Shown here in pieces: positions 34,901-44,418 of a stretch of DNA of 64,000 nt. Each line of letters starts with the position of its first letter. The stretch's first letter is position 1. The DNA is taken from positions 1 through 64,000 of the forward strand of contig DXAL01000051.1 of NCBI GenBank assembly GCA_019117125.1, given 5' to 3'. The translations under genes were made by a program, and so were the position numbers. The notes beneath the pieces were generated by a model. The model was not told where the DNA came from. It saw nothing but the letters and a program-made list of their open reading frames with translations, and did no database searches. This DNA is from Candidatus Mediterraneibacter merdipullorum. GTDB lineage: Bacteria > Bacillota > Clostridia > Lachnospirales > Lachnospiraceae.

Positions 34901-35824
34901 ATGAAAAAGAAACCGGTTCTTGTGATTATGGCGGCAGGTATGGGGAGCAGATACGGCGGACTCAAGCAGATTGACCCGGTAGATAAAGAGGGCGACATTA
35001 TCATGGATTTTTCCATCTACGATGCGGAGCAGGCGGGATTTGAGAAGGTCGTCTTTATTATAAAGAAGGAAAACGAGGCGGATTTCCGGAAGGCGGTCGG
35101 GGACCGCGTGGAAGGGTCCATGGAAGTAGCTTATGCATATCAGGATATCGCGGCTATCCCGGAAGGGTTTACCGTCCCCGAAGGCAGGGTGAAGCCCTGG
35201 GGAACGGCGCATGCGGTGCTGAGCGCGGCGGACGAGATAGACGGTCCCTTCGCGGTCATCAACGCGGACGATTATTACGGCAGGCATGCGTTCCAGGTCA
35301 TCTATGACTACCTGACAACGCACAGCGACGATGAGAAATACCGCTATGCCATGGTGGCGTACCGGCTGAAGAATACGGTGACAGACAACGGATATGTCTC
35401 CCGCGGGGTCTGCGGGCTCAATGAGGAGCAGGAGCTTGTCAGCGTGACAGAGTGCACCCGCATCGAGAAGAGGGAGGGCGGCATCGCCTGCTCTGAAGAC
35501 GGCGGGCAGACGTGGCAGGAGATGGACGGCGACACGCTGGTGTCCATGAACATGTGGGGATTTTCCTACAGCATGCTGGAGGAGATACGGAAGAGATTCC
35601 CGGCGTTCCTCGAGAAGGGACTGAAAGAAAATCCCATGAAATGCGAGTATTACCTGCCGGCTGTGGTGAGCAGCCTGCTCGGGGAGGAACGCGCGGCTGT
35701 GAAAGTCCTGGAGTCGGAAGACAAGTGGTACGGCGTGACCTACAAGGAAGACAAACCGGTAGTGGAAGCGGCAGTGCGGGACATGAAAGAGAAGGGACTC
35801 TATCCCGCACATCTCTGGGACTAG
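34901..35824 (+). CDS. Sugar-phosphate nucleotidyltransferase family protein
   Basis: 307 aa. The NTP-transferase fold begins LVIMAAGMGSRYGGLKQID (the G-x-G-x-R nucleotide loop), with KPWGTAHAVLSAADEI and the metal-binding INADDYYG. Members activate sugar phosphates with UTP, GTP or CTP, but this subgroup has no settled substrate. Start 34901 follows AGGAGGAAG. It precedes galE by about 140 bases, so a role in nucleotide-sugar supply is plausible. Confidence 0.88.
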   Translation: MKKKPVLVIMAAGMGSRYGGLKQIDPVDKEGDIIMDFSIYDAEQAGFEKVVFIIKKENEADFRKAVGDRVEGSMEVAYAYQDIAAIPEGFTVPEGRVKPWGTAHAVLSAADEIDGPFAVINADDYYGRHAFQVIYDYLTTHSDDEKYRYAMVAYRLKNTVTDNGYVSRGVCGLNEEQELVSVTECTRIEKREGGIACSEDGGQTWQEMDGDTLVSMNMWGFSYSMLEEIRKRFPAFLEKGLKENPMKCEYYLPAVVSSLLGEERAAVKVLESEDKWYGVTYKEDKPVVEAAVRDMKEKGLYPAHLWD

Positions 35825-35960
35825 GGCATCCGGTTGGTCATGCAACATTTTTACCATAGGATGAGTTAAAAGTATAAAGCATTTCCCCGGGAGTTATGTT
35901 ATACTGTGCGTGAAAACAGAAAAACATGAGCAGCAGTCGTATCTTGAAGGAGGAAGCGAT

Positions 35961-36977
35961 ATGTCTATCTTGGTAACCGGAGGCGCCGGTTTTATCGGCA
36001 GCCACACATGTGTGGAGCTTTTAAATGCAGGCTATGAAGTAGTGGTAGTGGACAACCTGTACAATGCGTCGGAGAAAGCCCTTGACCGGGTGAAGGAGAT
36101 TACGGGAAAGGACCTGACATTCTATCAGGCGGACATCCGGGACAAAGAGGCGATGGACGCGGTCTTTGAGAAAGAGGACATCGAGTCAGTCATCCATTTC
36201 GCAGGACTCAAGGCAGTCGGCGAATCTGTGCGAAAGCCGCTGGAATACTATGAGAACAACATCGGAGGCACCATCAACCTCTGTGATGTGATGCGCAGCC
36301 ACGGCGTGAAGAACATCATCTTCAGTTCTTCCGCCACCGTCTACGGCGACCCGGCGTTCATCCCCATCACGGAAGAGTGCCCGAAGGGGACGTGCACCAA
36401 TCCCTATGGCTGGACGAAGTGGATGCTGGAGCAGATACTGACCGACCTGCATACCGCAGACCCGGAATGGAATGTCGTGCTCTTAAGATATTTCAACCCC
36501 ATCGGAGCGCACAAGAGCGGACGCATCGGCGAGGACCCGAAGGGCATCCCGAACAACCTGATGCCTTACATCACCCAGGTGGCAATCGGGAAGCTCCCGT
36601 GCCTGGGCGTCTTTGGAAATGACTATGACACCCACGACGGCACCGGCGTGCGCGATTATATCCACGTGGTGGACCTTGCCATCGGTCACGTCCGCGCGGT
36701 GGAGAAGCTCAGAGAGAAGGCGGGCGTTTCCGTCTACAACCTGGGCACCGGGAACGGATATTCCGTGCTCGATATGGTCAAAGCCTTCGGGAAGGCATGC
36801 GGAAAGGAAATCCCCTATGAAATCAAACCCCGCCGCGCCGGAGACATCGCGACCTGCTACTGCGACGCCACGAAGGCGAAAGAAGAGCTGCACTGGACGG
36901 CGGAGCGCGGGCTGGATGAGATGTGCGAGGATTCCTGGAGATGGCAGAGCCAGAACCCGGACGGGTACGCTGACTGA
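35961..36977 (+). CDS. galE: UDP-glucose 4-epimerase
   Basis: 338 aa, GalE length. Extended SDR enzyme: NAD loop [17 protein letters not shown] (residues 5-21), the NLYNAS and [12 protein letters not shown] segments, SSSATVYGD, the catalytic [10 protein letters not shown] (Tyr-x3-Lys), and [18 protein letters not shown]. It interconverts UDP-glucose and UDP-galactose. The start at 35961 follows GAAGGAGGAAG. Confidence 0.95.
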   Translation: MSILVTGGAGFIGSHTCVELLNAGYEVVVVDNLYNASEKALDRVKEITGKDLTFYQADIRDKEAMDAVFEKEDIESVIHFAGLKAVGESVRKPLEYYENNIGGTINLCDVMRSHGVKNIIFSSSATVYGDPAFIPITEECPKGTCTNPYGWTKWMLEQILTDLHTADPEWNVVLLRYFNPIGAHKSGRIGEDPKGIPNNLMPYITQVAIGKLPCLGVFGNDYDTHDGTGVRDYIHVVDLAIGHVRAVEKLREKAGVSVYNLGTGNGYSVLDMVKAFGKACGKEIPYEIKPRRAGDIATCYCDATKAKEELHWTAERGLDEMCEDSWRWQSQNPDGYAD

Positions 36978-37074
36978 GCAGCTGCACACTGACGCCGCAG
37001 ATTGCACAGAGCCGCACAGCACCATGGCCAGAGGCTGAGCGGACATCTTTGGTAAAAACAGGATGTATATGGTA

Positions 37075-37123
37075 AAAAGACCGGAACGGTTCCCTCATTG
37101 CGGAGCCGGAACGGTCTTTTTTT
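37075..37123 (+). terminator. Terminator between galE and the YkgJ gene
   Basis: AAAAGACCG with CGG/TCC inner pairs (37075-37092) pairs with the reverse complement ending CGGTCTTTT (to 37120), then more T. Confidence 0.7.
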
Positions 37124-37184
37124 CTTGACAGGAAGGCGCGGATGGGAGAAAATGGAACGCGGACACACAAGAAAGGAACGACTG

Positions 37185-37871
37185 ATGAAACGAAACGTAG
37201 ACCTCAATGAAATATCAGACGGACGGCTCTATTCCTCCGGCGATATGGTGAAAGCGGACTGCCGGGACTGTAAAGGCTGTTCGGCGTGCTGCCGGGGCAT
37301 GGGTTCCTCCATCATCCTGGACCCCATGGATATCTGGAGGCTCGGACAGGGGACCGGCAAAGACTTCGCCGCGCTGATGAGCGGAAACGACATCGAGCTG
37401 GGGATGGCGGACGGCATGGTCCTGCCGAATTTGAAGATGGACGGAGAGCGGGATGCATGTCCCTTCCTGGACGCGGAGGGCAGATGTTCGGTGCATGCAT
37501 ACAGACCGGGGCTCTGCAGGCTCTTTCCCCTGGGACGGTACTATGAGGAAGGCGGGTTCCGGTATTTTATCCAGGTCCATGAGTGCCGGGAGAAGAACCG
37601 GGGAAAGGTCAAGATAAAGAAATGGCTGGGCATCCCGGACCTGCGCTCCTATGAGCGGTACATCCTCAGATGGCATGACTTCCTGAACAGCTGCGGGGAG
37701 GCGCTGGATACGCTGGACCGGGAAAAAACCGGGATATTGACGCTCTATGTCCTGCGGAAGTTCTATGAGACCCCGTACAGGGTTTCGGATGACAGCGGGT
37801 TCTACGCAGAATTTGATATCCGCATGAGAGAGACGGAAGAGAAACTGGGATTTGGGATACAGGAGAGATAA
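37185..37871 (+). CDS. YkgJ-family cysteine-cluster protein
   Basis: 228 aa. N-terminal cysteine cluster CRDCKGCSACCRGMG and later CPFLDAEGRCSVHAYRPGLCRLFPLG, ending in HEC: the YkgJ/zinc- or iron-binding pattern (Pfam CxxCxxCC). Function is not established; an Fe-S or Zn protein is expected. I take the ATG at 37185 (MKRNVDLNEI) after AAAGGAACG; an ATG at 37152 is possible. It lies 4 bases before the SulP remnant. Confidence 0.85.
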   Translation: MKRNVDLNEISDGRLYSSGDMVKADCRDCKGCSACCRGMGSSIILDPMDIWRLGQGTGKDFAALMSGNDIELGMADGMVLPNLKMDGERDACPFLDAEGRCSVHAYRPGLCRLFPLGRYYEEGGFRYFIQVHECREKNRGKVKIKKWLGIPDLRSYERYILRWHDFLNSCGEALDTLDREKTGILTLYVLRKFYETPYRVSDDSGFYAEFDIRMRETEEKLGFGIQER

Positions 37872-37875
37872 AGTT

Positions 37876-38212
37876 ATGAAACTATTTGCAACACTCAGGA
37901 ACTATAAAGCGGAATATCTGCCGAAAGATATTTTCTCCGGCATCATTATCGCGGCGGTGTCCATCCCCATCGCGATGGGATACGCGCAGATTGCAGGGCT
38001 TCCTTGGCGAGCTGGATGAGGACCTGCTCCTTGCATCTCTGGAAGAGCAGATGGAGGAACTGACCGAAGAGTTGAAAGAAAAGAAAGAAGAGATTGCAGA
38101 CCTTATCGGAAGCCGGAGAAAGCGGCTCCGGGAAAAGCTCTTAAGAGAGCATCCGGAGATGACCGAGTATCTGGAAGAGAGCCGGAGCCACCGGATGTCA
38201 GGCAGACGGTAA
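37876..38212 (+). pseudogene. SulP-family sulfate permease remnant with frame-shifted fragment
   Basis: Translation from 37876 gives MKLFATLRNYKAEYLPKDIF and SGIIIAAVSIPIAMGYAQIAGLP, the N-terminus and first helix of SulP anion transporters, and stops at TGA 38020 region after about 50 codons. A different frame then carries a charged helix (GELDEDLLLASLEEQMEELT ... LREKLLREHPEMTEYLEE) to a stop at 38212. SulP proteins are over 500 aa, so most of the gene is gone. Whether the helical tail is the old SulP C-terminus or another gene is unknown. A terminator follows. Confidence 0.75.
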
Positions 38213-38214
38213 TA

Positions 38215-38261
38215 CAGGCAGCCACTTGACGCGCGCGGAGCGCATCAGGGGCTGCTTTTTT
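38215..38261 (+). terminator. Terminator after the SulP remnant
   Basis: GCAGCC (38218-38223) pairs with GGCTGC (38250-38255) across a GC-rich 26-base loop with GCGCG pairing inside, then TTTTTT. Confidence 0.65.
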
Positions 38262-38428
38262 GCTGCTTTTTTCGCGCGGACAGGCTGTTTTCTGCGTGCG
38301 GTTGGGCGGAGGATGCGGGATGGCGGACGGGCGGAAGATGCGGGAGATATGAAAATACTGTGAAAACACGGAAAAGTTTAAATTCAGTTTAACAAACGGT
38401 CATAAAATATGTCGTGAAGTAAAATGCA

Positions 38429-38473
38429 GCGTCCGTGTACAAAGGGAGTGTGCTGTCTCTTGTATACGGACGC
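38429..38473. repeat. Hairpin repeat copy D, in the leader of the Gld-like ABC operon
   Basis: Arms GCGTCCGTGTACA (38429-38441) and TGTATACGGACGC (38461-38473) pair over 13 positions with one G-T pair and a 19-base loop. Compared with copy B, one A-T pair is replaced by C-G on both sides. It lies 19 bases before the start codon at 38492, just ahead of AAAGGACAG. Confidence 0.75.
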
Positions 38474-38491
38474 GGAAGAAAGGACAGCGCT

Positions 38492-39535
38492 ATGATAGAA
38501 GTGAACAATCTGACGAAATATTACGGCGGCCACAGGGCTGTGGACAACATCAGCTTTTCTGTCAAAGACGGGACCGTGTGCGGATTCTGCGGTCCGAACG
38601 GAGCCGGAAAGTCAACGACCATGAACATCATGACAGGATGCCTCTCCGCCACATCGGGGACGGTGACCATCGGCGGCTACGACATTTTCGAGCATCCCAT
38701 CGAAGCCAGGAAGCTCATCGGATACCTGCCGGAGCAGCCGCCCCTTTATCTGGAGGAGACGCCCCGGGAATACTTAAGGTTTATCGCGGAGGCGAAGAAA
38801 GTGCCGAAGGAGCGCGTGGCGGACGAAATCGCACGCGTGATGGAGGAGACTCAGATAACCGATGTGGCGGGCCGGCTCATCCGGAACCTCTCCAAGGGGT
38901 ACAAACAGAGGGTCGGCATCGCCCAGACTCTTCTGGGAAGCCCGAAGGTCATTATCCTCGACGAGCCCACCGTGGGGCTGGACCCTATCCAGGTTGTGGA
39001 GATACGGGAACTGATAAAAAACCTGGGAAGGCGGCACACTGTCATCCTGAGCAGCCATATCCTGTCGGAAGTCCAGCAGATGTGCGATGAGATTATCATC
39101 ATCGCAAAAGGCAGGCTCATCGCATACGATACGGCGGAAAATCTGGAGAAGATGCTCCAGCCGAAAGTGACGCTGGAAGTCCAGACGGATGCTTCCCTGG
39201 AGGAAGGGAAAGAGGTGCTCAGCGCGATGGACGGCATCGAGAAGGCAGAGTACAGCCAGGAAGACGGACTTCTGAACATCCTTATCACGACCGCTCCGGA
39301 GAAGGAGCTGGATGTCCGGAAGCTTTTGTCCAGGAAATTTGCAGCCATCGACCGTGCGATACTCAAAAACGACAAGGTAAAAGCAAACCTGGAAGAAATC
39401 TTTATCGAACTGACCAGCTCCGGACCGGAGGACGAGACTCCGGGGGATGAGATGTCGGAGGACGAGACTTCGGAAGATGAAGCACTGAAAGATGAGACTC
39501 CGGAAGAAGACAAAGAATGGGAGGATGTATTATGA
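38492..39535 (+). CDS. ABC transporter ATP-binding protein (GldA-like)
   Basis: 347 aa. Walker A GPNGAGKSTT (residues 34-43), IGYLPEQPPLYLEETPREYL, signature LSKGYKQRVGIAQ, Walker B VIILDEPTVGLDP and SSHILSE. The C-terminal tail from about residue 312 is an irregular run of acidic DE(T/M/A) repeats, unusual for this family. It overlaps the permease gene by ATGA. With the permease and the two auxiliary proteins it matches the Gld-type exporter gene order of many Firmicutes. Confidence 0.92.
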   Translation: MIEVNNLTKYYGGHRAVDNISFSVKDGTVCGFCGPNGAGKSTTMNIMTGCLSATSGTVTIGGYDIFEHPIEARKLIGYLPEQPPLYLEETPREYLRFIAEAKKVPKERVADEIARVMEETQITDVAGRLIRNLSKGYKQRVGIAQTLLGSPKVIILDEPTVGLDPIQVVEIRELIKNLGRRHTVILSSHILSEVQQMCDEIIIIAKGRLIAYDTAENLEKMLQPKVTLEVQTDASLEEGKEVLSAMDGIEKAEYSQEDGLLNILITTAPEKELDVRKLLSRKFAAIDRAILKNDKVKANLEEIFIELTSSGPEDETPGDEMSEDETSEDEALKDETPEEDKEWEDVL

Positions 39536-40395
39536 GTGCTGTATTCAGACATGAGCTGCGCATGATGTTTTCCAGCCTGACCGCCTATGTATACGGGATG
39601 TTTTCCCTGCTGGCAGTCGCCATCTACATGATGTACTACAACCTGAGCGTCGGGTATGCGAATTTTGAATACGCTCTTGCGGGAGCGTCTTTCGCATTCC
39701 TTATCATCATCCCCATCATCACCATGCGCATCATCGCGGAGGAAAAGAAGCAGAAGACGGACCAGCTTCTGTATTCCCTCCCCATATCAACGAGCCAGGT
39801 CGTGGTGGGCAAATTCCTGGCTGTGTTCGTCACATCCGTCATCCCGCTCTTCATCGTGAGCGTATATCCGGTCATCCTGAAAAATTACGGGAATCTGTAC
39901 CTCCCGACTGCGTTCGGAGCGCTGTTCGGCTACATCATGCTGGCGGCGGCGCTTCTGTCCATCGGAATATTCATCTCCTCGCTCACAGAGTCCCAGCCCA
40001 TGGCGGCGGGCATCTGCTTCGCGGTGATGATACTGAACTTTTACATGGTTACACTGGCGGAATATTCCACGTCTTCCGCATACGGCTCCCTGATAGCCCT
40101 TCTGATTGCAGAATTCCTTCTGGCGCTCCTGGTCCGGCATATGACCGGGAACGACCTGATGGCGGAAATCATCGGAGGCGTAGCGATGGCGGGGACGCTT
40201 GCCGCATATTTCTATAACAGAGACTGGTTTGAGGGACTGTTCCCGGCGATACTTCAGAAGCTTTCGGTCTACGAGCGGTTCTATGAATTCGTGGACGGCA
40301 TCTTCGACTATACGCACGTGGTGTACTTTATCAGCGTCATCGTGTTTTTCCTGTTTTTAACTGTCCAGTCGCTTGAGAAAAGGAGATATAACTGA
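39532..40395 (+). CDS. ABC-2 permease (GldF-like)
   Basis: 287 aa, six or seven helices. Starts MSAVFRHELRMMFSSLTAYV with the cytoplasmic EEKKQKTDQLLYSLPISTSQVVVGKFLA typical of ABC-2/GldF permeases. ATGA overlap with the ATPase and a one-base overlap with the next gene show tight coupling. Confidence 0.9.
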   Translation: MSAVFRHELRMMFSSLTAYVYGMFSLLAVAIYMMYYNLSVGYANFEYALAGASFAFLIIIPIITMRIIAEEKKQKTDQLLYSLPISTSQVVVGKFLAVFVTSVIPLFIVSVYPVILKNYGNLYLPTAFGALFGYIMLAAALLSIGIFISSLTESQPMAAGICFAVMILNFYMVTLAEYSTSSAYGSLIALLIAEFLLALLVRHMTGNDLMAEIIGGVAMAGTLAAYFYNRDWFEGLFPAILQKLSVYERFYEFVDGIFDYTHVVYFISVIVFFLFLTVQSLEKRRYN

Positions 40396-41855
40396 TGAAA
40401 GAATCATGCAAGAACCGTCTGACAAAAGTCAGAGAGCAGTTCGGGACGCGTTCCAGCAAGGTCGGAAGCTACAGCTTCTTTCTGACAGTCATCGTGCTGG
40501 CTATCCTGATTACTGTGAATTTCGCGCTCAGCTTCCTTCCGGACAGCTATGCGCAGGCGGACCTGACCGCGAACCAGCTCTATTCCATATCCAGCCAGTC
40601 CAAAGTCATGTTAAGCTCGCTGGAAGACGACATCACCATCTACTGGATCGTGGCGTCCGGCCAGGAAGATGAATATGTGGAGAAACTGCTGCACAATTAC
40701 GAAGACTACAGCAGCAAGGTAAAAGTAGAAAAGAAGGACCCGGATTTGAACCCGGATTTTACCAACGCCTACACGGATGAAGAGATATACAACAACTCCA
40801 TTATCGTCGAGTGCGGGGAGAGGTACCGTTACATCAGCTACGAGGAGATGTATGAGGTCAGCAGCACGGAGTACTATTCCATGTACTCCAGCGCAGACGA
40901 GTTTTCCGGTGAAAAGCTCATTACATCGGCGATCTCCTACTGTACCACCGAAGAGCTCCCGGTCGTCCATGTGCTGGAAGGGCACGGGGAGATGGAGATT
41001 TCTTCAGGCTTCGCAGATGCCATTGAGACGGACAATCTTGAGACAGAGTCTCTGTCGCTTCTGAACGGGGAATCTGTTCCGGAGGATGTGGAGTGCATCC
41101 TCATCAATGCGCCTTCTACGGATATCTCGGAAGAAGAAAAGGAGATGCTTATCGAATTCCTGGAGGGCGGCGGACGGGTGCTCATCCTGAGCGGGACCGA
41201 CACGGAAGGAGAACTGCCGAACCTGAAAGCAGTCGCTGAGTATTATGGGATATCCGTCCTGGAAGGCGTCGTGATAGAAGAGAGCGCGGACCATTATGTA
41301 TTCAACATGCCGGTTCTCCTGATGCCGGATATGGGAACCAGCGATATCACGGACCCGCTCATCTCCGACAACTATCATGTCATCCTCCCGGTGGCAAAAG
41401 CCCTGGATGTATCCGAGCCGGACGGCGATGTGACCGTGACGCCCCTTCTGACATCCTCGGAAGATTCCTTTATCAAGGAAGAGGGCTATGAGATTGAAAG
41501 CTACGAGAAAGAGGAGGGGGATACCCAGGGACCGCTGACGCTGGCTGCGCTGGCGACGAAGGATATCGACAGCGAGAATCAGATGCAGCTTGTGTGGGTC
41601 GCATCCTCCCTCATGCTGGACGATGCGTACAATCAGTATTCTTCCGATGCAAATGAGGACTTTGTGCTCAACGCGCTGGAGATGATGTGTGAAAAGGACG
41701 ACAGCGTCTCTGTGCGCTCCAAGAGCCTGACGAACGAATACCTCACTGTCAGCACCAGCGACGCTTCTTTCCTGAAAGTCGTGACCATCGGCATCATCCC
41801 GGCTGCATATCTGGTGATTGGCATCGTCGTAGTAGTAAGGAGGAAACGCAGATGA
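40395..41855 (+). CDS. GldG-family ABC auxiliary protein
   Basis: 486 aa. One N-terminal helix (YSFFLTVIVLAILITVNFAL), a large extracellular domain of the ABC_transp_aux (GldG) family, with KVEKKDPDLNP and VLEGHGEME, and a C-terminal helix followed by VRRKRR. The domain resembles a glutamine-amidotransferase-like fold without obvious catalytic residues and is thought to help ABC exporters outside the cell. Substrate unknown. Confidence 0.88.
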   Translation: MKESCKNRLTKVREQFGTRSSKVGSYSFFLTVIVLAILITVNFALSFLPDSYAQADLTANQLYSISSQSKVMLSSLEDDITIYWIVASGQEDEYVEKLLHNYEDYSSKVKVEKKDPDLNPDFTNAYTDEEIYNNSIIVECGERYRYISYEEMYEVSSTEYYSMYSSADEFSGEKLITSAISYCTTEELPVVHVLEGHGEMEISSGFADAIETDNLETESLSLLNGESVPEDVECILINAPSTDISEEEKEMLIEFLEGGGRVLILSGTDTEGELPNLKAVAEYYGISVLEGVVIEESADHYVFNMPVLLMPDMGTSDITDPLISDNYHVILPVAKALDVSEPDGDVTVTPLLTSSEDSFIKEEGYEIESYEKEEGDTQGPLTLAALATKDIDSENQMQLVWVASSLMLDDAYNQYSSDANEDFVLNALEMMCEKDDSVSVRSKSLTNEYLTVSTSDASFLKVVTIGIIPAAYLVIGIVVVVRRKRR

Positions 41856-43312
41856 AACGAGAACGGAAACTCATGATACTCTCCGGCGTCCTCGTGGTGT
41901 GCGCAGCCGGAGCGGTCGTCCTCTCCCGGATGGATTTCGAGGAGAAGATGACCGGCACCGAGACGGTCATTGTGGATGCGGACAGCAGCGATATCACCTA
42001 TCTGGCATGGAACTACGAGGACGACCGGATGGCATTTGAAAAAGAGGACGGGAAGTGGACGTATGAATCCGATGGGAAGATGTCCGTGGACCAGGACCTG
42101 CTGGATGAGATTGCGGAAAATCTCTCCTCCATCGTCTCAGACAAGAAAGTGGAGGAAGTCCAGAGCATGGGGGTCTACGGGCTGAGCGACCCGGCGTATG
42201 AGATTACCATAAAGACCGCAGATGATACGTGGGAGATCGCGGTCGGCGACGAGACATTCTCAGACGGGGAAGTATACATCTCCAACGGCGACGGATATGT
42301 CTACCTGACGGATGCAGGGCTGACCGACTATATCGCCTATACCCTGCTGGACTGCGTCCGGAAAGAAGAGATACCGGAGATGGAGAGCATATCCGAAGTG
42401 TGCGTGACAAAGGAAGACACAGTGGATATGGTTTATCAGGAAGACGCAGGGTACTGCTACAGCGATGCATATACCTACTATCTGAAAGACGGGGATGAGT
42501 ACAGGAATCTGGACAATGCGGATGCCGAAGATACATTCCGCACGCTCTCGGAATTCTCCTGGAACGAATGTGTGGATTACTATGCGGATGAAGGGGAGCT
42601 GAAATCCTACGGTCTGGAAGAGCCGGACGCCACGGTGTCCATCACCTACCGACCGGCAGAAGAAGAGTCTGAAGATTCGGACGGGGAAGAAGAAACCTCC
42701 GCAGAGGACGATGGGACAGACGCGGCAGAGGAACAGGAATTTGAATACGAAGTGGGAACGGCGGACAATGGGTATTACGCAAAACTTGTGGATTCGGATA
42801 TCGTCTACAGCATCAGCGAGGATGTCTATCAGGCGGCGGTTCATGCTTCCTATGAGAAGTTAAAGCCGGACGAAGTCATCCTGCTGGACTGGGATAGCGT
42901 GGAGAGCATCGGGGTCGAACTGGACGGGAATGTCTATACCGTGGACGTGGAAAAAGATGGCGATGACGGTTATGTCTATACCATGGACGGAGAAGAAATC
43001 GGATTCGACAGCGCCATCGAACAGCTGGAGGCAGTCACGGTCGCAGAGGACAGTGCAGAGGAAGCGGAAGAGGGGCAGAGCGTGCCGGAGGAAACGCCGG
43101 ATGGAAAAGGCAGGAAGTCCGAACTGAAGCTGACATTCTACCGCAATACAGAAGACTATAAGACGGTAGAATTGGAGTTCTTCCAGTATGACGGCTCCTA
43201 CTGCATCAGCAGCCTGAACGGAGAAGAGGTGAACTATACGGACCGGTCGCCGGTGGCGGATTTAAAAGAAGATATCAATTCTGCCATCCTGGACCGCTCG
43301 TCACAGGACTGA
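41852..43312 (+). CDS. DUF4340 membrane-anchored extracytoplasmic protein
   Basis: 486 aa. One N-terminal helix (LMILSGVLVVCAAGAVVL), then repeated beta-rich DUF4340 segments (YGLSDPAYEITIK, YGLEEPDATVSITY) separated by a strongly acidic insert (about residues 265-300, many Glu/Asp). It overlaps the GldG-like gene by ATGA and is regularly the fourth member of such operons. Its 3' end overlaps the convergent response regulator gene by 38 bases. Function unknown. Confidence 0.85.
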   Translation: MKRERKLMILSGVLVVCAAGAVVLSRMDFEEKMTGTETVIVDADSSDITYLAWNYEDDRMAFEKEDGKWTYESDGKMSVDQDLLDEIAENLSSIVSDKKVEEVQSMGVYGLSDPAYEITIKTADDTWEIAVGDETFSDGEVYISNGDGYVYLTDAGLTDYIAYTLLDCVRKEEIPEMESISEVCVTKEDTVDMVYQEDAGYCYSDAYTYYLKDGDEYRNLDNADAEDTFRTLSEFSWNECVDYYADEGELKSYGLEEPDATVSITYRPAEEESEDSDGEEETSAEDDGTDAAEEQEFEYEVGTADNGYYAKLVDSDIVYSISEDVYQAAVHASYEKLKPDEVILLDWDSVESIGVELDGNVYTVDVEKDGDDGYVYTMDGEEIGFDSAIEQLEAVTVAEDSAEEAEEGQSVPEETPDGKGRKSELKLTFYRNTEDYKTVELEFFQYDGSYCISSLNGEEVNYTDRSPVADLKEDINSAILDRSSQD

Positions 43313-44009
43313 GGACAGCCTGATTGAGCTGAGACACCTGATTGAGCTGGGCTTTGTATCCAAGCCCGCGGATTGTTACAATGCGGAAGTCCGGATTGGA
43401 TGCAAAGCGCTTCCTCAGCCGGTTGATATGTACGCTGACCGTCGCCTCCATGGATTCCGTGGACGGTCCCCAGATATCGTCCAGGAGCTGGATGCGGGTG
43501 AAAATCTGATTCGGACAGGATAAAAGTTTGTACAGAAGGAGGAACTCTTTCAGCGGCAGGGTGGACACGTGCCCGGAAGAGCAGACGGACAGGGCGTCGT
43601 AATCCAGCGTCGTCCCGCCCACCGCGAGTTTGTGCCCGGAAGCGATACGGGAGCGCCGGAGCAGCGCCCGGATGCGCAGGAGGAGTTCCGCTTCATCGGC
43701 AGGTTTGGTCATGTAATCGTCTGCGCCGGCGAGGAATCCGTGCCGGATATCATCCGGGAGCCCTCTGGCGGAGAGCATGAGGATGGGCAGGTCACAGCGG
43801 CATTCCCGCAGCAGTTTGGTAAATGTATATCCGTCCATGCCGGGCATCGTCACATCCACAATGAGAAGGTCAAAGGAATTTTCTTTTATGAAGCGGAGCG
43901 CTTCGGCTGCGCAGGAGGCGCAGCAGGGGGTGTAGCCTGCGCCGTTAAGGAGCCTGCGCAGGAGACGCCGTGTGTTTCTGTCATCATCGACAATGAGTAT
44001 CTGGAACAT
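43275..44009 (-). CDS. OmpR-family response regulator, orphan
   Basis: 244 aa. Receiver domain with acidic pocket VDDD, phosphorylation Asp in LLIVDVTMPGMDG and Lys in MTKPAD; C-terminal winged helix ending TVSVHINRLRKRF...IRGLGYKAQ. The start at 44009 (MFQILIVDDD) follows GGAGGATACC. The tail after GYKAQ carries a small repeat (QLNQVSQLNQ) beyond the family's usual end, and runs 38 bases into the convergent DUF4340 gene. No histidine kinase is encoded nearby, so its partner is elsewhere. Confidence 0.88.
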   Translation of the reverse strand: MFQILIVDDDRNTRRLLRRLLNGAGYTPCCASCAAEALRFIKENSFDLLIVDVTMPGMDGYTFTKLLRECRCDLPILMLSARGLPDDIRHGFLAGADDYMTKPADEAELLLRIRALLRRSRIASGHKLAVGGTTLDYDALSVCSSGHVSTLPLKEFLLLYKLLSCPNQIFTRIQLLDDIWGPSTESMEATVSVHINRLRKRFASNPDFRIVTIRGLGYKAQLNQVSQLNQAVLSPVTSGPGWQN

Positions 44010-44236
44010 GGTATCCTCCATCTGATAAACCGGATAAAACGAAAGAAAACCGGTGGATGCATCCCGGTCGGGACTCTTCCACTGTGGGAAGTATAGCAGT
44101 GGATTGTGAAGGATTTGTTTCGGACGGGAGTGGTTCACAGAACGTTCATAAATGTGATTTTGAGAGCTTGAGAATAGTAAAAATTTCCAGAAATATGTAA
44201 AATAAAGCGAGGGAAACTGCAGTTTACGGAAAAATA

Positions 44237-44265
44237 TTGACATCTGAAACCGGCATGGGTATAAT
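44237..44265 (+). promoter_or_regulatory. Consensus sigma-A promoter
   Basis: TTGACA (44237-44242), a 17-base spacer and TATAAT (44260-44265): perfect consensus. It drives the small ORF and the membrane protein at 44419. The rest of the 44010-44236 gap shows no gene. Confidence 0.85.
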
Positions 44266-44340
44266 TCAGTCCGGTCATGCACACGGCGGAACTCTCTCCG
44301 GTGCGGACGATAACACGTGAAAGGAGAAGAGACGAAGCGG

Positions 44341-44394
44341 ATGTCTACGGACGATTTGGAAGACATCGCAAAAAAGACATTTGAAAAGAAATAA
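44341..44394 (+). CDS. Possible 17-residue peptide in a leader
   Basis: ATG-to-TAA reading of 17 codons (MSTDDLEDIAKKTFEKK) between a perfect promoter and the next gene. AAGGAG lies 14 bases upstream, rather far for an optimal ribosome site. It could be a leader peptide, a tiny protein or chance. Confidence 0.3.
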   Translation: MSTDDLEDIAKKTFEKK

Positions 44395-44418
44395 GGCAGA
44401 AGAGGAGAAAATCACATT

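Noticed and set aside
34496-35857. A 453-codon minus-strand frame
   Set aside because: It is the shadow of the AEC permease and nucleotidyltransferase genes; no family motif and no ribosome site.
36978-37010. A fourth full copy of the hairpin repeat
   Set aside because: Only one arm (TGCACACTGACGC) is present with no matching partner nearby, so it is mentioned as a half copy only.
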